Part shown: positions 1 through 4,712 of the stretch, piece by piece
How positions within the stretch are numbered: the stretch's first letter is position 1
Layout of the letters: each line of letters starts with the position of its first letter
Assembly: GCA_903879765.1 (NCBI GenBank)
Contig: CAIRMS010000387.1
Coordinates: forward strand, 1-6,102
Source of the DNA: an uncultured Flavobacteriales bacterium
Lineage (GTDB): Bacteria; Bacteroidota; Bacteroidia; Flavobacteriales_D; Crocinitomicaceae
Length of the DNA stretch: 6,102 nucleotides
Direction: 5' to 3'
The notes under the pieces: generated by a model
The model's input: only the letters and a program-made list of their open reading frames with translations
Told to the model about the DNA's origin: nothing
The model's database searches: none
Position numbers and translations under genes: made by a program

Positions 1-36
1 AAAAGTGCCAATAAGGATATACATCATTTTTTTCAT
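1..36 (-). CDS. 5' end of a leftward gene, probably an exported protein (partial)
   Basis: Only the first 12 codons lie in the window, read leftward from an ATG at 36-34; they translate as MKKMMYILIGTF and stay open to the edge. A Met start followed by two lysines and then a hydrophobic run is the usual beginning of a signal peptide or membrane anchor, and this is the only reason to infer export. The leader just upstream (37-55) is A/T-rich with no Shine-Dalgarno sequence, like the other genes here. A candidate promoter lies at 78-106. The gene diverges from the tRNA-Arg gene. The product cannot be identified from this fragment, and a spurious start is possible because 12 codons carry little coding signal. 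Confidence 0.5.
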   Translation of the reverse strand, partial: MKKMMYILIGTF

Positions 37-77
37 GAGTTTCTTTTTGAACAGAACAAACAAGTAATGGTTTAGTT

Positions 78-106
78 CAAATGTCCAATTCCGTGAAATA
101 TACAAA
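78..106 (-). promoter_or_regulatory. Candidate Bacteroidota-type promoter for the leftward gene
   Basis: On the minus strand a TTTG (103-106) is followed after 17 bp by GACATTTG (78-85). The Bacteroidota consensus is a TTTG/TTG -33 element and a TAnnTTTG -7 element about 17-23 bp apart, so spacing and the TTTG half fit, with one mismatch in the TA half. It sits about 40 bp before the ATG at 36. This is a pattern match only, in AT-rich sequence where such matches occur by chance. Confidence 0.35.
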
Positions 107-185
107 CAATCAAGCTTTTAAATCATTTTAATTTTTTTTCACATCATTTTTTCACAAAAAATCTCAACGTATATTTAAAATTGTA

Positions 186-193
186 TATCTTTG
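186..193 (+). promoter_or_regulatory. -7 promoter element of the tRNA-Arg gene
   Basis: TATCTTTG matches the Bacteroidota -7 consensus TAnnTTTG exactly and ends 11 bp before the first base of the tRNA. This would put the transcription start at about 198-201 and leave a very short 5' leader. No convincing TTG/TTTG -33 element is visible at the expected distance (about 158-168), so the upstream half is weak or absent. Confidence 0.55.
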
Positions 194-204
194 CTCTCAG
201 AAAC

Positions 205-278
205 GGCCTTGTGGCGCAACTGAATAGCGCATCTGATTACGGCTCAGAAGGTTTCAGGTTTGAATCCTGACAAGGTCA
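205..278 (+). tRNA. tRNA-Arg (anticodon ACG)
   Basis: A complete 74-nt cloverleaf can be folded by hand. The acceptor stem pairs 205-211 with 271-277 (one G-U), with discriminator A278. The D stem is 214-217/227-230. The anticodon stem is 232-236/244-248, fully paired, with loop 237-243 and anticodon ACG at 239-241. The variable loop is 249-253, and the T stem is 254-258/266-270. ACG, read with A34 converted to inosine, decodes CGU/CGC/CGA arginine codons. The CCA end is not encoded (CAA follows A278), so it must be added after transcription. Oddity: the D loop has a single G (G222 = G18) followed by A223 at position 19, and the T loop has T261 at position 56 in place of C. The usual G19-C56 tertiary pair is thus replaced by A19-U56. 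All stems are intact, so it is very probably functional. Confidence 0.97.
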
Positions 279-283
279 CAAGC

Positions 284-320
284 AAAAACCCAGCACGCAA
301 GTGCCGGGTTTTTTGTTTTT
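284..320 (+). terminator. Intrinsic terminator after tRNA-Arg
   Basis: AAAAACCC (284-291) and GCAC (293-296) pair with GTGC (301-304) and GGGTTTTT (306-313) around a GCAA tetraloop (297-300), with one A/C mismatch (292/305). The U-rich tail runs to 320. The stem starts six bases after the tRNA end, so it ends the tRNA transcript. The A-tract on the 5' side gives a T-run on the other strand too, so it may work in both directions. Confidence 0.82.
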
Positions 321-327
321 AAAGCGT

Positions 328-343
328 TCAACATTCATGTTGA
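328..343. repeat. 16-bp dyad beside the large hairpin
   Basis: TCAACAT (328-334) and ATGTTGA (337-343) form a perfect inverted repeat around a 2-bp centre. A short GCG/CGC match (324-326/348-350) could extend it into a longer stem with an internal loop. It shares 343-350 with the left arm of the next hairpin, so the two cannot form together over that segment. It could be an operator for a dimeric regulator or one half of an RNA switch; nothing in the sequence decides between these. Confidence 0.45.
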
Positions 344-410
344 TAAGCGCACAAAAACAAAAATACCCGCAAATTGCGCAGCAATTTTGGGTTTAGCTTT
401 GTGCGCTTAT
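343..410. repeat. 68-nt imperfect palindrome (large hairpin)
   Basis: The outer arms, 343-355 and 398-410, are perfect 13-bp inverted copies containing AAGCGCAC / GTGCGCTT. An inner stem pairs CCC 366-368 with GGG 389-391 and AAATTGC 371-377 with GCAATTT 381-387 around a GCA loop, with a bulged C370. There is no T-run right after the right arm, so it is not a standard terminator, and the tRNA already has one at 284-320. It may be a dispersed intergenic palindromic repeat, a small structured RNA or a leader element of the LamG gene at 483. The rest of the 279-482 gap shows nothing further. Confidence 0.6.
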
Positions 411-482
411 TAGTAGTGTTTTAGAAATATTCAATTTTTTTTAAGTTGCTTTTTTTCATAATTTTAGGACAAAACTTTAATA

Positions 483-1514
483 ATGAAAACAATAAACTAT
501 TTTTCATTAGTAATATTGCTCTCCCTTTGGACGCAATTAAACGCTCAACAAAACGATGCTTTGTCATTCAATGGTACAGCTGATTATGTTCAAGTGATCA
601 ATGCGAATTCCTTAAATATCGTAAACAATTTGACCGCTGAAGCATGGGTTCAACTTGATAAAGTCTCAGGAGTTAATATTGTTTTTAGCAAGGCATGGTG
701 CGGTAATTCACAATCAGGTTATACCTTCTCAATTGCTGATGGAAAATTAAGATGGTCTTGGAATGCCGATGGAAATTGTAACTATTCCTCATACATAGAA
801 ACAAATAATATTGTTTTTTCAGGGGGTGAATGTCATCATTTAGCAGTTGTTCACACAAGTACAAACGTTCTTTTATATGTTGATGGCATCTCCGTTCCTT
901 ACACAATAATGCAAGGAGGTTATTCTAATATTATGCAAAGTACAGAGCCTTTAAGAATCGGTATTTACCGAGGTCTTTCTGGAAATTTTATGTTTTATAT
1001 GAATGGTAAAATAGACGAATTGAAATTCTGGGATGTTGCTAGAACTCCACAACAAATAAGTTATTCAATGAGCAATACCTTGATAGGAAATGAGTCCAAT
1101 TTGGTTGCTTATTATGATTTTGATAATTTAGTATCTGGCTCGTTTATCACTGTTCCAAATAAAGCGATAGGAACAGGAAGCACGCTTGATGCAGTGAGCA
1201 GCTCAACAGCACCATTAATTGTATCGTCATGTGCTCAACTGAGTAGTGCACATGTAGAAGAAAACGCGTTATTAATTGGAAACAATAAAGTCAATGTTTA
1301 TCCAAATCCAACAAGTGGTTTAGTAACAATTGTATTTGAGAAAGCTGTGGATAATGAAATTATTCAGATTGTTGATATGTGTGGAAAGAAAATCAAAGAC
1401 ATCATTTTGAGTGGAGTCCAAAAAGAACTTGACTTGTCTGATTTGGTGCAAGGGATTTATTATTTAAAAGTTGGGACATCTGTTGGTTCCAGCTTAAAAA
1501 TTATTAAAGATTAA
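483..1514 (+). CDS. Secreted LamG/concanavalin A-like protein with T9SS sorting domain
   Basis: The 343-residue product has a signal peptide (1-21, likely cut after A21 before QQ) for Sec export. Residues about 27-215 resemble the Laminin_G_3/concanavalin A-like lectin fold: LSFNG at 27-31, LTAEAWVQ at 50-57, HHLAVVH at 118-124, LLYVDG at 130-135, GKIDELKFWDVART at 175-188 and LVAYYDF at 207-213. Such domains bind sugars or proteins on surfaces; the ligand here is unknown. A low-complexity linker (about 216-265) leads to a type A T9SS sorting domain (270-343) with VYPNPTSG and LVQGIYYLKV, which sends the protein through the outer membrane. No catalytic domain is seen, so an adhesin or surface-binding role is the likeliest inference. 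The ATG at 483 is preferred because it starts directly with the signal peptide. There is no Shine-Dalgarno sequence, and no good promoter was found. It stands 267 bp from the next gene, so it is probably its own unit. Confidence 0.93.
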   Translation: MKTINYFSLVILLSLWTQLNAQQNDALSFNGTADYVQVINANSLNIVNNLTAEAWVQLDKVSGVNIVFSKAWCGNSQSGYTFSIADGKLRWSWNADGNCNYSSYIETNNIVFSGGECHHLAVVHTSTNVLLYVDGISVPYTIMQGGYSNIMQSTEPLRIGIYRGLSGNFMFYMNGKIDELKFWDVARTPQQISYSMSNTLIGNESNLVAYYDFDNLVSGSFITVPNKAIGTGSTLDAVSSSTAPLIVSSCAQLSSAHVEENALLIGNNKVNVYPNPTSGLVTIVFEKAVDNEIIQIVDMCGKKIKDIILSGVQKELDLSDLVQGIYYLKVGTSVGSSLKIIKD

Positions 1515-1597
1515 AAATTAAAATGGTGATTATTTCAACTTGCCTTTTTTGATTTGTCTACATAACTCCCCCTCTTTTTGTTCTCTTCATACGCTGT

Positions 1598-1613
1598 ATT
1601 TGATCAATCAAAT
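1598..1613. promoter_or_regulatory. 16-bp dyad, possible operator
   Basis: ATTTGAT (1598-1604) and ATCAAAT (1607-1613) form a perfect inverted repeat around CA, in the gap between the LamG gene and the three-gene cluster. Symmetry of this size suits a dimeric regulator site. It lies about 170 bp before the next start codon, and no promoter could be placed next to it, so the role is a guess. Confidence 0.3.
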
Positions 1614-1644
1614 TCGAGCTTTTCAATCTTTTAAAAATAGGACC

Positions 1645-1688
1645 ATCTATTTTATTGTGCTTATTTTTTAAAATAGATTCGTTTTTTT
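1645..1688 (+). terminator. Weak terminator-like hairpin in the gap before the cluster
   Basis: ATCTATTTTA (1645-1654) pairs with TAAAATAGAT (1669-1678) around a 14-nt loop, and a run of seven T follows at 1682-1688. The form is that of an intrinsic terminator, but the stem is almost all A/T and lies about 130 bp past the LamG stop codon. It might end LamG read-through transcripts. The rest of the 1515-1781 gap holds no recognisable gene, tRNA or promoter. Confidence 0.35.
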
Positions 1689-1781
1689 ACATATATTAGA
1701 GCTAATTAAACAACTGTCGATTAGTAAGTTGTAGAAATACTTAACTACTGCAAGAGAGACGGAAGACGAAAAAACAAAACG

Positions 1782-2702
1782 ATGAAATGGACCATTACGC
1801 TAATTATATTGGTTTGCATAACTTTTGCAAGTTCCGCTCAAGCATATAAACCCTTTCCGACATCTGGCGCTATTTGGAGAGAGTATCAAACTGGATATCA
1901 GTGTGATTGTTGTTCAGACTATCAAATTTTTATAGCTGGTGATACAGTCATTAACTCGATTACTTACCACAAGTTAAAAAAAACTGGAATGATGTATTTC
2001 CAAGACTTAAATGGAAACTGTCACCCTATTTTTTGGTACAATATAAATCAATATGCAGGAGGATTTAGAAACGACTCTATAAACAAACGGGTATATTACT
2101 TTCCTCCATATGCGTTAAATGAGTCTTTGTTATATGACTTTAATCTAAACCTTGGCGATACAACGGATACCTATCTAAGTAATTTTATTGGTGAAGACTG
2201 GATTGTCACGAATGTCGACTCTGTTTTAATTGGCAATGAATATCATCGAAGACTACAATTAAATTACTGTCTTGGAAAGCCACTCCATATCATTGAGGGA
2301 ATTGGCAGCACCTTGGGACTTCTTTCACCCTTTATTTGTTGGGAACCATATTATGAGCATGTGAGTAATTTGATGTGTTTTAAACAAAATAATCAAATTG
2401 TATTTCCTCAACATACGATAGATTGCAACCTTGTTTCATCCGTTAATGCATTGGATGAAGTTAACTTGGATTTTCAGGTTTCGGTTTTCCCTAATCCCAC
2501 AAATGACATGCTGTCTGTTACAACGAGTTTATTGGGTTTTGATATAAGTATTTATACTCAATCAGGTCAGCTTGTTTACAAAAAGAAAGTGGATTCAAAT
2601 TCCGCTCAAATTGACATTTCAACATGGCAAACTGGCCAATATTCAATTGAACTTTCAAAAAATGATAAAAGTTTACATAAACAGGCATTTATTCGTCAAT
2701 GA
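1782..2702 (+). CDS. Cysteine-rich secreted protein with T9SS sorting domain
   Basis: This 306-residue protein has a signal peptide (1 to about 21, ending SSAQA) and no lipobox, since C12 lies within the hydrophobic core preceded by V. A central region of about 22-225 matches no domain I can name. It has GDT at 53-55, a YYFPPY...LLYDFNLNLGDT block at 105-127, VDSVLIG..YHRRLQL at 145-160, IIEGIGST at 170-177 and LMCF at 197-200. The C-terminal 231-306 is a type A T9SS sorting domain (VSVFPNPTND, TGQYSIEL), so export to the surface or medium is expected. The mature part has eight cysteines (41, 43, 44, 80, 163, 186, 199, 215), including a CDCC cluster, which could form disulfides or bind metal. 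The gene at 3596 encodes a diverged paralogue with the same motif order. First gene of a compact rightward cluster, with 39 bp to the next start. The start codon has an A-rich leader and no Shine-Dalgarno. Function unknown. Confidence 0.9.
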   Translation: MKWTITLIILVCITFASSAQAYKPFPTSGAIWREYQTGYQCDCCSDYQIFIAGDTVINSITYHKLKKTGMMYFQDLNGNCHPIFWYNINQYAGGFRNDSINKRVYYFPPYALNESLLYDFNLNLGDTTDTYLSNFIGEDWIVTNVDSVLIGNEYHRRLQLNYCLGKPLHIIEGIGSTLGLLSPFICWEPYYEHVSNLMCFKQNNQIVFPQHTIDCNLVSSVNALDEVNLDFQVSVFPNPTNDMLSVTTSLLGFDISIYTQSGQLVYKKKVDSNSAQIDISTWQTGQYSIELSKNDKSLHKQAFIRQ

Positions 2703-2741
2703 CATGAGCATCGAGTCACTTTAATACTAAAAAGCAATCCT

Positions 2742-3575
2742 ATGAAAAAAATAATTCCATTCGCTTTGTTATTCTTGATTACAGCTAACTTCTCATTTGG
2801 TCAAATCCCGAATCCGAGTTTTGAAAATTGGACAGGTCCACAACCAGATGGTTGGAGAGCTTATTGGAATTCACCATTCTCTCCCTATACATTTGAAACG
2901 ATCAGTACGAATGCTCATAATGGTTCAAAAGCAGTGAAATCTGACATTGTATTGACTGGCCCAATTTATAATCCCTCAGGTTTGTATTCCGCCAGCGAGG
3001 CAACAGGATTTTATTTTCCAGTTTCGATAAAGCCAACAAAACTCAAAGGTTGGTATATTTTACAAACCAATGGACTCGATACTTTTACCGTGAACGTGAC
3101 AATGAAATATCAAGGTGCCGTCATCGGACAAGGAGAATTCACCTCGAACACCACAAACTTGAATTATTCTGAATTTATCAACTACATCAACTATTCATCT
3201 TCTTCAACTCCTGATTCGATGAAAATCGTCATAACCTTTAATCATCGTGATGTAGGTTCAGGTCATGCAGGTTCTTATTTTATAGTTGACGACCTATCTT
3301 TAAGTCAAACTATTGGACTTGACGAAAATCAAAACACGCTGTTTGTTCAGATTAGCCCAAATCCGGCAACGAGTGCGATTGAGATTAAAACTTCGAATAC
3401 AGATAAAATTCAATCTTTCGAGTTGATAAATTCATTTGGTCAAGTACTGAAAACGATTCAAAACTCCGCTTTAACGGAACCGATTGATATTTCAAATTTT
3501 GAGAATGGGGTATATTATTATAGGCTTTTCACAACTGATGACTTCATTCAAACAGGTAAATTCATTAAAAATTAA
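2742..3575 (+). CDS. Secreted jelly-roll, putative carbohydrate-binding protein with T9SS sorting domain
   Basis: The 277-residue product has a signal peptide (1-20, cut after FSFG before Q21). Residues about 21-188 look like a galactose-binding-like beta-sandwich, of the kind seen in carbohydrate-binding modules and PCMD-type domains. It opens with IPNPSFENW and PDGW (22-38), has HNGSKAVK (59-66), a strand at KLKGWYI (100-106), and closes with SYFIVDDLSLS (178-188), the typical last strand with Asp residues. Residues 200-277 are the type A T9SS sorting domain (VQISPNPATS, NGVYYYRLF). No catalytic motif is visible, so glycan or surface binding is the inferred role and the ligand is unknown. 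It has few cysteines, unlike its two flanking genes. It sits 39 bp after the upstream stop and 20 bp before the downstream start, with no promoter or terminator seen between, so co-transcription is likely. Confidence 0.9.
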   Translation: MKKIIPFALLFLITANFSFGQIPNPSFENWTGPQPDGWRAYWNSPFSPYTFETISTNAHNGSKAVKSDIVLTGPIYNPSGLYSASEATGFYFPVSIKPTKLKGWYILQTNGLDTFTVNVTMKYQGAVIGQGEFTSNTTNLNYSEFINYINYSSSSTPDSMKIVITFNHRDVGSGHAGSYFIVDDLSLSQTIGLDENQNTLFVQISPNPATSAIEIKTSNTDKIQSFELINSFGQVLKTIQNSALTEPIDISNFENGVYYYRLFTTDDFIQTGKFIKN

Positions 3576-3595
3576 TAACAATAAAAAAAAATTAT

Positions 3596-4504
3596 ATGAA
3601 AAAGATAGGCAAAATAATCATCGTCGCTTTCATCCTTATTTCCTCGAAATCACAAGCGCAATACTTCGGGAATCAAGGCTCTAGTTGGCATTATTCAAAG
3701 GTGTATGTTGTTCCTAATCCATTATTTGAGGGATTCATCAATATCGCATCTGCTGGTGACACCACAATTCAAGGTAAATTATGTAATCGACTACAGATCA
3801 ATATGCCAATCATGTGTATGGATGGACAAGGAACGAAATTTACGTATTATTCGAACGATTCGGTTTATTTCTATGAACCAGCTTATAATTCCTTTCAGCT
3901 GTTGTATTGCATGAATGTTTCCGTGGGCGATTCATGGTCCATTCGCGTACCTGACATGAATGATGAAGACACCATTTCAGTTCATGTCAATTCTATAGAT
4001 ATCGTCAATATTAATGGTGTCGACTTGAAGCGGCTTCAAGTTTCCTATGCCACACAATTTGACAATATGTCGAACTTTTCTTACGACTCCGAAATCATCG
4101 AAAGAATTGGAGATACACGTTACTTATTTAACCTGGCTCCAGAATTCAGTTATACGTGCGATGAATCTATTATCACTGGACTTCGTTGCTATGAAGATCT
4201 GAACATGCCGTTATATTCCACTGGTTTAACAAGTACGTGTGATTTTCAGGCCTTCGTTGGTATAAAAGAGCAAGAAATGGATGAACAAATGGTCTACCCT
4301 AACCCATCTTCCAATGTGGTCTATTTATCAACTGGAAGCGATTCGGAGGTATTTTTTGAAATCGTTGATTTACTCGGACATTCCATGTTAAACGGAAAAA
4401 CCATATCAGAAATAAATATCAGTTCACTAAAGTCGGGAAGCTATATTTTATTTACTACAGATAACGGTTTGGTAAAATCGCAGAAAATTCAGGTGATTAA
4501 GTAG
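3596..4504 (+). CDS. Secreted protein with T9SS sorting domain, paralogue of the 1782-2702 product
   Basis: The 302-residue product has a signal peptide (1-21, SQA before Q22). Its body, about 22-225, follows the same motif order as the 1782-2702 product: W..Y near residues 31-33, GDT at 54-56, YFYEPAYNSFQLLY..NVSVGDSW at 91-114, VDLKRLQV at 142-149, IIERIGDT at 167-174 and LRCYED at 196-201. Spacing is nearly equal, so the two are diverged paralogues of one unnamed Bacteroidota family. Six cysteines (63, 74, 105, 188, 198, 215) remain in the mature part, but the CDCC cluster of the relative is missing. Residues 232-302 are the type A T9SS sorting domain (VYPNPSSN, LKSGSYIL). It lies 20 bp after the previous gene and is probably the last gene of the unit. 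The leader is almost pure A/T without Shine-Dalgarno. Molecular function unknown; the fold may be a beta-rich surface domain. Confidence 0.9.
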   Translation: MKKIGKIIIVAFILISSKSQAQYFGNQGSSWHYSKVYVVPNPLFEGFINIASAGDTTIQGKLCNRLQINMPIMCMDGQGTKFTYYSNDSVYFYEPAYNSFQLLYCMNVSVGDSWSIRVPDMNDEDTISVHVNSIDIVNINGVDLKRLQVSYATQFDNMSNFSYDSEIIERIGDTRYLFNLAPEFSYTCDESIITGLRCYEDLNMPLYSTGLTSTCDFQAFVGIKEQEMDEQMVYPNPSSNVVYLSTGSDSEVFFEIVDLLGHSMLNGKTISEINISSLKSGSYILFTTDNGLVKSQKIQVIK

Positions 4505-4712
4505 AACGGAGAATGAAAGAGAAATTAAATGTTCGATTTTAGCCCGGAATGAATTTCACTAAAAGTAATATGAGCCAACGTAATCCTGAACCTGCCGTAA
4601 ATAGTTGAGATATTCCTTTTTTTTTTAAATTTTAGAACACTGAATAAATTGACATGGTTGGGGTGCTACGAGTTGTTAAACATAATTCTCGGGAAATACA
4701 GTCTTTGAGAAA
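4505..4712. other. Non-coding gap with a T10 tract
   Basis: This 208-bp stretch separates the T9SS cargo cluster from the thioredoxin-like gene. It contains a run of ten T at 4617-4626, but no stable hairpin just before it, so I do not call a terminator. No tRNA, no convincing TAnnTTTG promoter and no credible small gene are visible. The promoter of the thioredoxin-like gene is presumably here but could not be placed. Confidence 0.6.

Noticed and set aside
21..156. ACATCATTTTTT repeated at 21-32 and 141-152, and TTTTTTCACA at 134-143 and 147-156
   Set aside because: Half of each match is a T-tract; low-complexity coincidence in AT-rich intergenic DNA.
459..466. TAATTTTA as a -7 element for the LamG gene
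   Set aside because: Mismatch at the conserved final G, and the nearest TTG (446-448) is only 10 bp away instead of about 17-23.
685..906. Open frame of 73 codons on the minus strand
   Set aside because: Lies wholly inside the LamG-like gene, has no recognisable domain, and its reading is the expected antisense shadow.
3484..3684. Open frame of 66 codons on the plus strand across the junction of two genes
   Set aside because: Overlaps the end of the jelly-roll gene and the start of the next in another frame; both of those have clear signal peptides and sorting domains.
3705..3914. Open frame of 69 codons on the plus strand
   Set aside because: Out-of-frame shadow within the 3596-4504 gene.
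4582..4589. AATCCTGA, also found in the T arm of the tRNA (264-270 region), as a possible attachment-site copy
   Set aside because: Only about 8 bases match and no integrase or other mobile gene is present; chance level.
4570..4608. Short open frame of 12 codons (ATG to TGA) in the gap after the cluster
   Set aside because: Too short to support, no leader signal and no feature in its translation.
4649..4654. TTGACA resembling a sigma-70 -35 box
   Set aside because: Bacteroidota promoters use a different consensus and no TATAAT-like box lies about 17 bp downstream.
4700..4707. AGTCTTTG as a -7 promoter element for the thioredoxin-like gene
   Set aside because: Lacks the TA half of TAnnTTTG and ends only 5 bp before the start codon, leaving no leader.
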